Assembly (NCBI GenBank): GCA_965229765.1
Contig: CBDDJT010000002.1
Span: 496,001 to 560,000, forward strand
DNA from: ASV31 sp965229765
GTDB lineage: Bacteria; Pseudomonadota; Alphaproteobacteria; Rhodobacterales; Rhodobacteraceae
DNA length: 64,000 bases
Reading direction: 5' to 3'
The position numbers and the translations under genes were made by a program. Under the pieces are notes generated by a model that ran no database searches, was not told the DNA's origin, and was given only the letters and a program-made list of their open reading frames with translations. Positions 1 to 10,992 of this stretch are shown piece by piece (the stretch's first letter is position 1; each line of letters opens with the position of its first letter).

Positions 1-1301
1 GTCGCACCGCGCCAGAACAACCCGCCCAGAAGCGCCGGCAGAACCTGCGCCAGCCCGGCAAAGCTGATAAGCCCGATGGCCGCCAGCGCCGCACCGCTTC
101 CCGACAGCTCGAAATACAGGTAGCCCAGCAGCAGCACCGCCCCGATGGACAGCCGCCGCGACAAGAGCACCACGTCGCGCACATCCCCCGACATCGACGC
201 CCCGCCCTTGCGCGCCGCCAGCCAGATCGGCATCACGATGTGGTTCGACACCATTGTCGAAAGCGCGATGGCCGCGACGATCACCATCGACGTGGCCGAG
301 GAGAAGCCCCCGAGGAATGACAAGAGAGCAAGCCCCTCGCGGTCGAAGGCCAGCGGCAGGGTTAGCACGTAAAGGTCGGGGTTGTCGTCCGGCAAAAGCT
401 CCAGCCCGACGACGGCGATCGGCACCACGAACAGGCTCATCAGAAGCAGATAGGCCGGGAAGGCCCAGCTTGCGGTGACAAGGTGGCGTTCGTCGGCATT
501 CTCCACCACCAGAACCTGGAACATGCGCGGCAGCGTCAGCAGCGCCGCCGCCGACAGGAACGTCAGCGTGATCCAGCGGCCCTGATCAAGCTCCCACACC
601 GCGATCTCGGACGCCTCGATCCGTTCAAGGATTTCGGCCGGCCCCGAGGCGACGCCCCAGACCACGAACACCCCGACCGCGATCAGCGCAAGCAGCTTGA
701 CCACCGCCTCGACCGCGATGGCGGTGACCACGCCGTGGTGCTGTTCGTTCGCATCAAGCGAGCGGGTGCCGAACAGGATCGTGAAAAGCGCAAGCCCGGC
801 CGCGACCAGAAGCGCCGTGCCGTCGATGTTGGCCGGCGCCCAGCCGCGCGGCGAGTCCGAAGTGAAAAGCTCGAACGCCAGGGTGACGGACTGAAGCTGC
901 AGCGCGATGTAGGGCGAGATACCCACCACCGCCAGCACGGTGACCGCCCCGCCGAGAAAGGTCGACTTGCCATAGCGCGACGAGATCATGTCGGCGATCG
1001 AGGTGATGCGCTGGCTGCGCCCGATCCGCACCAGCTTGCGCAGCAGCGTCCACCAGCCCACCATAAGCAGCGTCGGGCCAAGATAGATCGTCACGAACTC
1101 CAGCCCGTTGGTCGCCGCGCTGCCGACCGCGCCATAAAAGGTCCACGCGGTGCAGTAGATCGACAGCGACAGGGTATACACAAGCGGGCTGCGCAGCCAT
1201 GCGACGCGGCCCGCCTCGGCCCGGCGCTCGGCCCAGAATGCCACGAGAAACAGCAGCAGCACGTAGCACAGACAGACCAGAAGCAGCAGGTTGGATGCCA
1301 T
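1..1301 (-). CDS. Sensor histidine kinase with N-terminal Na+/solute symporter domain (CbrA/CrbS-like), 3' part outside window
   Basis: Only the first ~433 residues are inside the window. They form a multi-helix sodium:solute symporter domain carrying the motifs YCTAWTFYGAVG, YLGP and RITSIADMISSRYGKS. In my knowledge these mark the symporter module fused to PAS/histidine kinase domains (CbrA, CrbS) rather than free transporters. The kinase domains would lie beyond position 1 and are not seen. The ATG shares one base with the stop of the upstream gene, so translation is probably coupled. The next genes upstream are a small membrane protein and a receiver-only regulator, which fits a two-component system. 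A plain symporter remains possible until the C-terminus is read. Confidence 0.8.
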   Translation of the reverse strand, partial: MASNLLLLVCLCYVLLLFLVAFWAERRAEAGRVAWLRSPLVYTLSLSIYCTAWTFYGAVGSAATNGLEFVTIYLGPTLLMVGWWTLLRKLVRIGRSQRITSIADMISSRYGKSTFLGGAVTVLAVVGISPYIALQLQSVTLAFELFTSDSPRGWAPANIDGTALLVAAGLALFTILFGTRSLDANEQHHGVVTAIAVEAVVKLLALIAVGVFVVWGVASGPAEILERIEASEIAVWELDQGRWITLTFLSAAALLTLPRMFQVLVVENADERHLVTASWAFPAYLLLMSLFVVPIAVVGLELLPDDNPDLYVLTLPLAFDREGLALLSFLGGFSSATSMVIVAAIALSTMVSNHIVMPIWLAARKGGASMSGDVRDVVLLSRRLSIGAVLLLGYLYFELSGSGAALAAIGLISFAGLAQVLPALLGGLFWRGA

Positions 1302-1636
1302 CAGCGCCTGCCGTCGTCATCCCGCGCCGGCGGCGGGGCGGGCCACGCATCCGACCGCGCGCTGTCCGTGTCCGGCGTCTCGTCCGACTGTTCGCGCTGG
1401 GCGCGTGACAGGGGCCGCGACAGCAGCGCGGCGGCAAGGATCAGCACACCCCACACCCCGAAAAGGTATAGCCCCCCCGGCCCGGTGCCCGGTGCGCCCC
1501 CCGCGCTGCCGGCAAGGATCACCGGCACGAGGAACAGGAACAGACCGGCCACCGGCAGGATGCGCGCGGCATCCAGCACCCGGCGGCTGCGATAGCTTTG
1601 CCGTTCAAGGAACACGGGACCGCGCGGCGGTTTCAT
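1301..1636 (-). CDS. Small two-helix membrane protein of unknown function
   Basis: 111 residues. A basic N-terminal segment is followed by two hydrophobic helices (about residues 26-43 and 56-73), then a charged, Pro/Asp-rich tail ending DDDGRR. I do not recognise a family. Its ATG overlaps the stop of the response regulator gene (ATGA), and its stop overlaps the start of the symporter-kinase gene, so all three are probably translated from one message. The position suggests an accessory protein of the sensor kinase, but this is inferred from context only. Confidence 0.7.
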   Translation of the reverse strand: MKPPRGPVFLERQSYRSRRVLDAARILPVAGLFLFLVPVILAGSAGGAPGTGPGGLYLFGVWGVLILAAALLSRPLSRAQREQSDETPDTDSARSDAWPAPPPARDDDGRR

Positions 1637-2001
1637 CCGCCGGCCATCTCGCGCACGATGTCCAGCACCTCGGCGTTGGAAAAGGGCTTGGTCATGAAAC
1701 GGCTGGCCCCGTAGCGTTCGGCCAGTTCGCGGTCCTTCTTGTGGCCGCGCGCGGTCAGCATCAGGACGGGCAGGTCCGCCGTCGCCGGATCGGCGCGAAG
1801 GTCCTGCAAGATGTCATAGCCCGAGCGGTTGGGCAGCATCACGTCTAGGATCACGAGGTCGGGCGCGCGCCGTGCGACGGCATCCAGCGCGGTCTGTCCG
1901 TCGGCATGTGTATCGACGCTCCAGCCGTCGCGCGACAGGATGAAACTGATGGCCTGAATGATATTCGGCTCATCCTCTATCACAAGGACCCGTTTGCCCA
2001 T
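1633..2001 (-). CDS. Single-domain response regulator (CheY-like receiver)
   Basis: 122 residues, exactly one receiver domain with no output domain. The acidic pocket is at E9-D10, the phosphoacceptor is D53 in VILDVMLP, T83 follows in MLTAR, and K105 is in TKPF. It starts an operon with a small membrane protein and the symporter-type sensor kinase, so that kinase or its relay is the likely phosphodonor. CrbR-type partners of CrbS carry a DNA-binding domain, which this protein lacks. Signalling would therefore go through protein contact or a phosphorelay. Confidence 0.9.
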   Translation of the reverse strand: MGKRVLVIEDEPNIIQAISFILSRDGWSVDTHADGQTALDAVARRAPDLVILDVMLPNRSGYDILQDLRADPATADLPVLMLTARGHKKDRELAERYGASRFMTKPFSNAEVLDIVREMAGG

Positions 2002-2095
2002 GCGCGGGCTCCTCCCCTCCCCGTGGCGCTTTTTTGATGCGCCTTTCCGGCGACTATGGCCTGCCCGCGCGGCCCTGTCAAAAGCGGCGGAGGCC

Positions 2096-3418
2096 TCAGC
2101 CCTCTTCCGCCACGATCGCGGGTTCGCGGCGCCCGGCGCATCCGCGGCGCGGACAGATCCGGCAGCTGGTGCCGATGGGCAGTACCGGCCCTTCGGGAAG
2201 ATGCGCGCGGCTTTCGGGCAGGATCAGCATGGTGGCCTCGAACACCGGCGGCGCGTCGAAGCCGGCCGTGCCGGAGGGTTGCGACACCGCATATGTCAGG
2301 AACCGCGCCCGGCGCTGGCCCGGAAGATCGACGACGGCGCGCACCGGCGTCATCGGGCGCGACAACGCCTGGTACAGCGGCCAGAGCGGACAGGCCGCAC
2401 CGAAGCGCGGCAGGGGAAAGTCCTCCAGCGGTCTGCGGAAGGTCAGCGTGCCAGAGCCGTCGCAGATCACAAGGCCCGCCTCGTACGGCCCTTCGCCCCC
2501 GGCGGGCAGGGATGCCAGCCGCCGCAACACCATCGGCAACCCCGCGCCGAAACGCGCGGCAAGGCGCGCGGGGTCCGGCCCGTCTTGTTCCAGCGCCGCG
2601 CGGAACGGCTGAAGCGGCAGCGCCTCGGCATCGGCGCGGTAACGCGCCAGATGCGCCTGCGCCAGGCTGCGCGCGGCGGCGGTTGCAAGCCCCGCCTCGT
2701 GCAGGATGGACTCTGGCGTGGCCGGCAGGGCGCGTTCCAGTTCCGGCAGGTGATAGCCGCGCGCGCCCAGCCATGCCTCCAGCTCTTCCTGGGGCGAGCT
2801 TGCGCCGGTCTCGGCCGCCTCTGCCCCGTCGAGATAGGCCACCAGCGCCTGCGCCCCGTCGGCCAGCCGCTGGCTGTCCTCGTAGATGTTGCGATGGAAC
2901 CGTGCGCGCCACTCGGCGTCGATGTCGGGCGTGTCGGTCAGGATCGCCGAGGCCGAGCGGATGGCCGTCACCGTCGACAGCACGTCGTGCATCGACGCCG
3001 ACAGGAACGGGTCGTGCGTCATCCGGTCGGTGAGCGCCGCCACCGTGCGCTCCAGCGAGGCGATGCGGCGGGCCTGACGCGCCGTCAGCCCGGCCCAGCC
3101 CGGAAAGCGGCCCGCGAACTCCTCGATCCGGTCGGCCTCTGGCTCCGGGTCCGCGGGACCGGGCCGGTCGCCCGCGGCGGCAGCACGCAGCGACGACACC
3201 AGTTCGGCCTCTGCCCCCTCTGAAAGCTGCGCGGGATCGACGTCCAGTTCGCGCGCCAGCTCGATCAGAAGCTTGCCACCGATTCTGCGCCGGTTGTGCT
3301 CGATCAGGTTAAGGTATGCCGGCGATATACCAACCGACCGCGCCAGATCGGCCTGTTTCAGGCGCAGGGAACTGCGCCTTTCGCGGATCCGCGAGCCCGT
3401 CAACGCACCGGCCGGCAT
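2096..3418 (-). CDS. XRE-family short-chain acyl-CoA regulator (ScfR/RamB/PccR type)
   Basis: 440 residues. An N-terminal helix-turn-helix lies at about residues 10-65 (ADLARSVGISPAYLNLIEHN). The C-terminus carries the Cys/Arg motif TSCRICPRRGCAGRREP, typical of the DUF2083-type domain of this family. Members such as RamB and PccR sense short-chain acyl-CoA status and control acetate, propionate and glyoxylate-bypass genes. The gene is divergent from an ABC transporter-acs operon across a 225-bp AT-rich intergenic region, so it is the obvious candidate regulator of that operon. A GGGGGGA Shine-Dalgarno precedes the ATG. Family assignment is firm; effector and targets are inferred. Confidence 0.88.
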   Translation of the reverse strand: MPAGALTGSRIRERRSSLRLKQADLARSVGISPAYLNLIEHNRRRIGGKLLIELARELDVDPAQLSEGAEAELVSSLRAAAAGDRPGPADPEPEADRIEEFAGRFPGWAGLTARQARRIASLERTVAALTDRMTHDPFLSASMHDVLSTVTAIRSASAILTDTPDIDAEWRARFHRNIYEDSQRLADGAQALVAYLDGAEAAETGASSPQEELEAWLGARGYHLPELERALPATPESILHEAGLATAAARSLAQAHLARYRADAEALPLQPFRAALEQDGPDPARLAARFGAGLPMVLRRLASLPAGGEGPYEAGLVICDGSGTLTFRRPLEDFPLPRFGAACPLWPLYQALSRPMTPVRAVVDLPGQRRARFLTYAVSQPSGTAGFDAPPVFEATMLILPESRAHLPEGPVLPIGTSCRICPRRGCAGRREPAIVAEEG

Positions 3419-3444
3419 TGGCTATCCCCCCGCAGAGTCAGGTG

Positions 3445-3463
3445 TTTCTGCGTGCGCAAGAAA
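3445..3463. promoter_or_regulatory. Imperfect palindrome in the scfR/ABC-transporter divergent promoter region
   Basis: TTTCTGCG and CGC-A-AGAAA form inverted arms with one unpaired base, in an AT-rich stretch (about 3460-3560) that contrasts with the surrounding GC-rich DNA. It lies between the divergent start codons at 3418 and 3644. It is a candidate regulator site. The TTTGCAAA core reported for the ScfR-family protein PccR is absent, so assignment to this regulator is a guess. Confidence 0.3.
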
Positions 3464-3643
3464 ATTAGTTTACAGTTTTCCGCACGCGCATGGTGTATTT
3501 GTTAACAGAAATATTGTTGCGACAAAAGGGGTTGTTGCTTGATTTTCCAACCTCTCACAATAATGCGAGCATCCTGTAAAAGGGATTGCGGCGCCTTCGG
3601 AGGAGCCTTGGCACCGCAAGCTTCACGCATCGGGAGGACTCCT

Positions 3644-5008
3644 ATGACGAAATCGAACCTGACCCGCCGCGGCATGCTGAAGACGGGCGCCGTCGCAGGC
3701 GCCGGTCTGGCGATGCCGACCATCTTTACCGGCGCCACCTGGGCCGGCAGCCACGCCGGCTTCACCAACGCGCCCCAGGGCAGCACCGTGACGCTGGGCT
3801 TCAACGTACCCCAGTCCGGCCCCTACGCCGACGAGGGCGCCGACGAACTGCGCGCCTATGAACTGGCGGTCGAGCACCTGAACGGCGGCGGCGACGGCGG
3901 GATGATCCCGACGTTCTCGTCCAAGACGCTCGACGGCACCGGCATTCTCGGCAAGAAGGTCGAGTACGTCACCGGCGACACGCAGACCAAGTCGGACGCC
4001 GCGCGCGCCTCGGCCCGCTCGATGATCGAGAAGGACGGCGCCATCATGATTACCGGCGGGTCGTCCTCGGGCGTGGCCGTTGCCGTGCAGGCGCTCTGCC
4101 AGGAAGCCGGCGTGATCTTCATGGCCGGTCTGACCCACTCGAACGACACGACCGGCAAGGACCGCAAGGCCAACGGTTTCCGTCACTTCTTCAACTCGTA
4201 CATGTCGGGCGCGGCACTTGCCCCGATCCTGGCCGATGCGTACGGCACCGACCGCAAGGCCTATCACCTGACGGCCGACTACAACTGGGGCTACACCACC
4301 GAGCAGGCGGTGCGTGAATCGACCGAGGCCATGGGCTGGGAAACCGTCAACACGGTGCTTACCCCGCTGACCCAGACCGATTTCTCGTCCTACATCGCCC
4401 CGGTCCTGCAGTCCGGCGCCGACGTGCTGGTTCTGAACCACTACGGCGGCAACATGGTGAACTCGCTGACCAACGCGGTTCAGTTCGGCCTGCGTGAAGC
4501 CACCGCCAACGGCAAGCAGTTCGAGATCGTCGTGCCGCTCTACTCGCGTCTTATGGCGCGCGGCGCCGGCGAGAACGTCAAGGGCATCTACGGCTCGACG
4601 AACTGGCACTGGTCGCTGCAGGACGAAGGCTCGCAGGCCTTCACACGCTCGTTCGGCACCAAGTACGGCTTCCCGCCGTCGCAGGCCGCGCACACCTGCT
4701 ACGTGCAGACCCTGCTTTATGCCGACGCCGTGAACCGTGCCGGCAGCTTCAACCCCTGCGCGGTGGTCGAAGCCCTGGAAGACTTCGAGTTCGACGGCCT
4801 GGGCAACGGCAAGACGCTCTACCGTGGCGCCGACCACCAGTGCTTCAAGGACGTGCTCGTCGTGCGCGGCAAAGAGAACCCGGACGGCCCCTACGACCTT
4901 CTCGAAATCGTGGAAGTCACCCCGGTCGAGCAGGTCACCTATGCGCCCGATCACCCGAACTTCGGCGGCGCCGAAGCTTCGCTGGGTTCCTGCAACCCGG
5001 GCGCCTGA
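3644..5008 (+). CDS. Branched-chain amino acid-type ABC transporter substrate-binding protein
   Basis: 454 residues. The twin-arginine signal NLTRRGMLKTG is followed by a hydrophobic stretch, so export by Tat is likely. The mature part is a type I periplasmic-binding fold (Peripla_BP_6: VTLGFNVPQSGPYADEG, GGSSSGVAVA). The start at 3644 was chosen because GGGAGGA sits six bases upstream and the signal peptide begins there. It heads an operon with two permeases, two ATPases and acs. Proteins of this family bind amino acids, amides, urea or carboxylates. Linkage to acetyl-CoA synthetase and an acyl-CoA-type regulator suggests a short-chain carboxylate or a precursor, but the ligand is not readable from sequence. 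Confidence 0.9.
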   Translation: MTKSNLTRRGMLKTGAVAGAGLAMPTIFTGATWAGSHAGFTNAPQGSTVTLGFNVPQSGPYADEGADELRAYELAVEHLNGGGDGGMIPTFSSKTLDGTGILGKKVEYVTGDTQTKSDAARASARSMIEKDGAIMITGGSSSGVAVAVQALCQEAGVIFMAGLTHSNDTTGKDRKANGFRHFFNSYMSGAALAPILADAYGTDRKAYHLTADYNWGYTTEQAVRESTEAMGWETVNTVLTPLTQTDFSSYIAPVLQSGADVLVLNHYGGNMVNSLTNAVQFGLREATANGKQFEIVVPLYSRLMARGAGENVKGIYGSTNWHWSLQDEGSQAFTRSFGTKYGFPPSQAAHTCYVQTLLYADAVNRAGSFNPCAVVEALEDFEFDGLGNGKTLYRGADHQCFKDVLVVRGKENPDGPYDLLEIVEVTPVEQVTYAPDHPNFGGAEASLGSCNPGA

Positions 5009-5023
5009 TCGGCACCTGCATAG

Positions 5024-5049
5024 CGACGGCCCGCCAGTTCGGGCCGTCG
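5024..5049 (+). other. Strong intercistronic stem-loop after the binding-protein gene
   Basis: Ten perfectly paired bases (CGACGGCCCG / CGGGCCGTCG) surround a six-base loop, 15 bases after the binding-protein stop. No T-run follows, so it is not a standard intrinsic terminator. Such hairpins after periplasmic binding-protein genes commonly stabilise the upstream transcript or attenuate read-through, giving more binding protein than permease. Confidence 0.6.
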
Positions 5050-5129
5050 TCGGCGCACCGCCACGGCGGTGACCCGATATGGCCACGTCCCGCGGGGGCG
5101 TGGCTTACCCGAACCCCGGAGGAAGGGAC

Positions 5130-6161
5130 ATGGACGCAATCATCCTTCAAATCCTGAACGGCCTCGACAAGGGCTCGGCCTATGCGCTGATCGCTCTTGG
5201 CCTGACGCTGATCTTTGGCACGCTGGGCGTCGTGAACTTCGCGCACGGCGCGCTGTTCATGATCGGCGCCTTTTGCGCTGTCACGCTGCAGAAGATTCTC
5301 AGCCTCAGCCACCAGGTCGTCGACGAAAGCCGCAAGGACTTTCTCGGCAACCCGTTGAAGGTCGATGTCCCCTACATCCATGAATGGCTGGGAGAGGCGA
5401 CAGGACAGGCCATCATTGACTGGTCGGTGCCACTGGCCATCCTGTTCTCGATCCCGATCATGGTGCTGGTCGGCTTCGCGATGGAGCGGGGCCTCATCAA
5501 GCACTTCTACAAGCGTCCGCACGCCGACCAGATCCTCGTGACCTTCGGCCTTGCGATCGTGCTTCAGGAGATCATCAAGTATTTCTACGGCGCCAACCCG
5601 ATCCCGACCCCGGCGCCCGACGCCTTCACCGGGTCGTTCGATTTCGGCGTGCTGCTGGGCTATGATCCGTTCACGATCATCTACCCCTACTGGCGCCTGA
5701 TCTACTTTGCCTTCGCCATGATGGTGATCGCCGGTGTCTTCGCCTTCCTTCAGTTCACCACCTTCGGGATGGTCGTGCGCGCAGGGATGGCCGACCGCGA
5801 GACCGTGGGCCTTCTGGGCATCAACATCGACCGGCGCTTTACCATCATGTTCGCCATCGCCGCCTGCGTCGCGGGGCTGGCGGGGGTGATGTACACGCCG
5901 ATAAATTCGCCGAACTACCACATGGGGATGGATTTCCTCGTCCTGAGCTTCGTGGTGGTCGTCGTCGGCGGCATGGGCAGCCTGCCCGGCGCGGTTCTGG
6001 CGGGCTTTCTGCTGGGCGTGCTGGAAAGCTTCGCCTCCATGGCCGTCGTCATCGACATCATCCCCGGCATCAACCAGATCATCATCTACCTGGTCGCCAT
6101 CGTCATCCTGCTCACCCGGCCGCGTGGCCTGATGGGCCGCAGAGGCGTGATGGAGGAATAA
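5130..6161 (+). CDS. ABC transporter permease, LivH type
   Basis: 343 residues. LivH-family inner-membrane permease with about eight hydrophobic helices. It begins with ILNGLDKGSAYALIALGLTLIFGTLGVVNFAHG (residues near 7-39), the characteristic first-helix pattern. It carries the conserved LGINIDRRFTIMFAI cytoplasmic loop that contacts the ATPase, and ends GLMGRRGVMEE. I chose the start at 5130, preceded by GGAGGA, over an in-frame ATG 17 codons upstream. It pairs with the permease gene three bases downstream to form the heterodimeric channel of the 3644-8940 transporter. Confidence 0.92.
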   Translation: MDAIILQILNGLDKGSAYALIALGLTLIFGTLGVVNFAHGALFMIGAFCAVTLQKILSLSHQVVDESRKDFLGNPLKVDVPYIHEWLGEATGQAIIDWSVPLAILFSIPIMVLVGFAMERGLIKHFYKRPHADQILVTFGLAIVLQEIIKYFYGANPIPTPAPDAFTGSFDFGVLLGYDPFTIIYPYWRLIYFAFAMMVIAGVFAFLQFTTFGMVVRAGMADRETVGLLGINIDRRFTIMFAIAACVAGLAGVMYTPINSPNYHMGMDFLVLSFVVVVVGGMGSLPGAVLAGFLLGVLESFASMAVVIDIIPGINQIIIYLVAIVILLTRPRGLMGRRGVMEE

Positions 6162-6164
6162 GCC

Positions 6165-7385
6165 ATGCTCGGTCTGAACAAGAAAGACTCGACACTTCTG
6201 CTCATCGTTGCGGTCCTGGCCCTGCTGGCACCGCTGATCCTCAACCCCTTCCCCGAGGGCAGCTCGCTGGCGCAGTTCAACGCCGGTTATCCGGACCTGA
6301 TGCAGCGCTTCGTGATCTTCGGGATCTTCGCCATCGGCTTCAACATCCTCTTCGGCCTGACGGGCTACCTGTCCTTCGGCCACGCCGCCTTCCTCGGGGT
6401 GGGCAGCTACGCCGCGATCTGGATGATGAAGCTGCTGACGCTGAACGTGATCCCGGCCATCATCATGTCGATCGTCGTGGCGGGTCTCTTCGCGCTGGTC
6501 GTGGGCTTCGTGTCGCTGCGCCGGTCGGGCATCTACTTCTCGATCCTGACGCTGGCCTTCGCGCAGATGTCCTATGCGCTGGCCTACTCGGTCCTGACGC
6601 CGATCACCGGCGGCGAGACCGGGCTTCAGCTGAAGGCGACGGACAAGCCGCTGCTGTCGAACCTCGCCGAGGGCGAGATCGGCCGCGCCAGCCTCTTCGG
6701 CGTCGACATGCGCACCAGCTACGAACTTGCGGCGGGCGACTGGCTGTGGACCTTCAACATGGGCTACTACATCGCCGCGGTGGTCATGCTGATCGCCTTC
6801 TATGTCTCGATGCGCATCTTCCGCTCGCCCTTTGGCATGATGCTGCGCGCCGTGAAATCGAACCAGCAGCGCATGAACTATACCGGCCTGAACTCCAAGC
6901 CCTACACCCTTGCGGCCTTCGTCATCTCCGGCATGTATGCCGGTCTGGCGGGCGGCCTGATGGTGGCGATGGACACCCAGGTCGGCCCCGAGCGGATGTT
7001 CTGGACCGCCTCTGGCGAGGTGGTGCTGATGACCATCCTCGGCGGCGCGGGCACGCTGATCGGCCCGGTGCTGGGCGCCGGCATGATCAAGTACATGGAA
7101 AACATCATTTCCAAGATCAACGACAACATCCTGCATGGCTGGTTCGCGTTCCTGCCCGACGGGCTTGAGGACTTCGTGGTCTTCATCATCCATCCCTTCA
7201 TCGGCAAGGGCTGGCACCTGACGCTGGGCATCGTATTCATGCTGGTGGTGATCTTCCTGCCCGGCGGACTTGTCGAGGGCGGCCAGCGCATCGCCCGGCT
7301 GTTCGGCAAGAAGAAGAAGGCCGACAAGCCTTCCGACAACGATCCCGAGCATCATCCGAAACCCACGCCGCACGTGGCCGAGTAA
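6165..7385 (+). CDS. ABC transporter permease, LivM type
   Basis: 406 residues. LivM-family permease with the signatures GYLSFGHAAFLGVGSYAA and SLRRSGIYFSILTLAFAQM, and the late GGAGTLIGPVLGA helix. It is longer than the usual ~330-360 residues. The extra length is a central periplasmic segment (about residues 150-195) and a Lys-rich then acidic/His-rich cytoplasmic tail (KKKKADKPSDNDPEHH). It follows the LivH-type gene with a three-base gap and precedes the first ATPase by twelve bases. Confidence 0.92.
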   Translation: MLGLNKKDSTLLLIVAVLALLAPLILNPFPEGSSLAQFNAGYPDLMQRFVIFGIFAIGFNILFGLTGYLSFGHAAFLGVGSYAAIWMMKLLTLNVIPAIIMSIVVAGLFALVVGFVSLRRSGIYFSILTLAFAQMSYALAYSVLTPITGGETGLQLKATDKPLLSNLAEGEIGRASLFGVDMRTSYELAAGDWLWTFNMGYYIAAVVMLIAFYVSMRIFRSPFGMMLRAVKSNQQRMNYTGLNSKPYTLAAFVISGMYAGLAGGLMVAMDTQVGPERMFWTASGEVVLMTILGGAGTLIGPVLGAGMIKYMENIISKINDNILHGWFAFLPDGLEDFVVFIIHPFIGKGWHLTLGIVFMLVVIFLPGGLVEGGQRIARLFGKKKKADKPSDNDPEHHPKPTPHVAE

Positions 7386-7397
7386 GGAGACGGACCC

Positions 7398-8153
7398 ATG
7401 GGAATCCTTGAAGTCAAAGGTGTCGGCAAGCGCTTCGGCGGTCTGCAAGCCCTCGGTGACGTGAACCTCTCGGTTCAGGAGAACTCGGTTCACGCCATCA
7501 TCGGGCCGAACGGCGCGGGCAAGTCCACCCTTCTCAACTGCCTCGTGGGCAAGCTGATCCCCGACACCGGCAGCGTCATGTTCGACGGCCAGTCGGTGCT
7601 GGGGCGCAAGCCGCACGAAATCAACCAGATGGGCATCAGCCGCGTGTTCCAGACGCCCGAGATCTTCGGCGACCTGACCGTGATCGAGAACGTGATGATC
7701 CCCTGCTTCGCCCGGCGCGACGGGTCGTTCCGGATGCACGCCATCGGGTCGGTGTCATCCGAAAAGGGCATTCTCGAAATGGCCGAAACGATGCTGTCCG
7801 ACGTCAACATGCTGGAAAAACGCAACATGCACGCCGCCAGCCTCAGCCGGGGCGACAAGCGCCGGCTGGAAATGGCAATGTGCCTGGTGCAGGAGCCGCG
7901 CCTGCTGCTTCTGGACGAACCCACCGCCGGGATGGCGCGCGCCGACACCAACAACACGATCGACCTGCTCAAGGAGATCAACGAAAAGCGCGACATCACC
8001 ATGGCGATCATCGAACACGACATGCACGTGGTGTTCAGCCTTGCCGAGCGCATTACCGTCCTGGCCCAGGGCACACCCCTGGTCGAGGACACGCCGGAAA
8101 ACATCAAGGGCCACCCCAAGGTCCGCGAAGCCTATCTTGGAGAGGCGCACTGA
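7398..8153 (+). CDS. ABC transporter ATP-binding protein, LivG type
   Basis: 251 residues. Walker A is GPNGAGKST, the signature is the atypical LSRGDKRRLEMAM, Walker B is LLLLDEPTAGM and the switch His is in IEHDMHVVF. The signature has LSRGD where most ABC proteins have LSGG(Q/E); LivG-type proteins often vary here. It is the first of two ATPases energising the 5130-7385 permeases. An AAGGAG ribosome site precedes it. Its stop almost touches the next ATG, so the two ATPases are made together. Confidence 0.93.
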   Translation: MGILEVKGVGKRFGGLQALGDVNLSVQENSVHAIIGPNGAGKSTLLNCLVGKLIPDTGSVMFDGQSVLGRKPHEINQMGISRVFQTPEIFGDLTVIENVMIPCFARRDGSFRMHAIGSVSSEKGILEMAETMLSDVNMLEKRNMHAASLSRGDKRRLEMAMCLVQEPRLLLLDEPTAGMARADTNNTIDLLKEINEKRDITMAIIEHDMHVVFSLAERITVLAQGTPLVEDTPENIKGHPKVREAYLGEAH

Positions 8154-8154
8154 C

Positions 8155-8940
8155 ATGGCTCTGATCGAAGACAGCAATTCGAAGACCCCGGAAAAGCCCG
8201 ACTTTTCACGGCACGCCAACCAGGCGGCGACCGCCCCGGCCTACTTCAGCGTCTGGGACCTGCACGCCTACTACGGCGAAAGCTACATCGTGCAGGGCGT
8301 CAGCTTCAACGTGCACGAGGGCGAGATCCTCGCCCTTCTGGGCCGCAACGGCGCCGGCAAGACCTCGACGCTCCGGGCCATCGCGCGGCTGGACAGCCCG
8401 CAGATGACCCATGGCGAGATCTGGCTGGATCACAAGCACCTGCACACGATGAACTCGCACGAGGCGGCCGTCGCCGGCATCCAGCTTGTGCCCGAGGACC
8501 GGCGCATCATCGCCGGCCTGACGGTCGAGGAGAACCTGCAACTGGCGCAGATCGTGGAACCCGTGGGCTGGTCGCTGGAACGCATATACGAGCTGTTCCC
8601 GCGCCTCGGCGAACGCCGCAAGCAGGAAGGCGTGACGCTTTCGGGCGGCGAACAGCAGATGCTCTCCATCGCCCGCGCGCTGGCGCGCGACATCAAGGTG
8701 CTTCTGCTCGACGAACCCTACGAGGGCCTCGCCCCCGTCATCGTCGACGAAATCGAGAAGACGCTCAACATCATCAAGCAGCAGGGCATCACCACGGTCA
8801 TCGTGGAACAGAACGCCGTGCGCGCGCTGATGCTGGCCGACCGCGCCGTGATCCTTGACACCGGAACCGTGGTGTTCGACGGCACCGCGCAAGATGTGCT
8901 CGACAACGAGGCGCTGCGCGCCGAATACCTGGCCATCTGA
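8155..8940 (+). CDS. ABC transporter ATP-binding protein, LivF type
   Basis: 261 residues. Walker A is GRNGAGKTS, the signature LSGGEQQMLSIARAL, Walker B VLLLDEPYEGLAP and the switch region IVEQNAV, which is the LivF pattern. A ~30-residue N-terminal extension before the ABC core (EDSNSKTPEKPDFSRHANQ) is longer than in typical LivF proteins. The start at 8155 is one base after the upstream stop. An earlier in-frame ATG at 8041 lies deep inside livG and was rejected. acs follows 70 bases downstream on the same strand. Confidence 0.93.
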   Translation: MALIEDSNSKTPEKPDFSRHANQAATAPAYFSVWDLHAYYGESYIVQGVSFNVHEGEILALLGRNGAGKTSTLRAIARLDSPQMTHGEIWLDHKHLHTMNSHEAAVAGIQLVPEDRRIIAGLTVEENLQLAQIVEPVGWSLERIYELFPRLGERRKQEGVTLSGGEQQMLSIARALARDIKVLLLDEPYEGLAPVIVDEIEKTLNIIKQQGITTVIVEQNAVRALMLADRAVILDTGTVVFDGTAQDVLDNEALRAEYLAI

Positions 8941-9010
8941 GGCCAGCAAGAAGGGGCTGCCCCGCAACGCCGGGGCGGTCCGGAAACTCCGGGACAGAAA
9001 AGAGACGACC

Positions 9011-10969
<1,959 letters not shown>

Positions 10970-10992
10970 TCCACTTTCAGTCCGCGACATCC

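Noticed and set aside
3419..3643. PccR/RamB-type TTTGCAAA operator before the ABC-acs operon
   Set aside because: The TTTGCAAA core is not present. Only an unrelated imperfect palindrome at 3445-3463 was found and is reported with low confidence.
4935..7739. 934-codon open frame on the minus strand opposite the LivH/LivM permease genes
   Set aside because: It is His/Asp/Gln-rich with no recognisable domain and lies exactly antisense to well-conserved permeases. High GC third positions create such frames.
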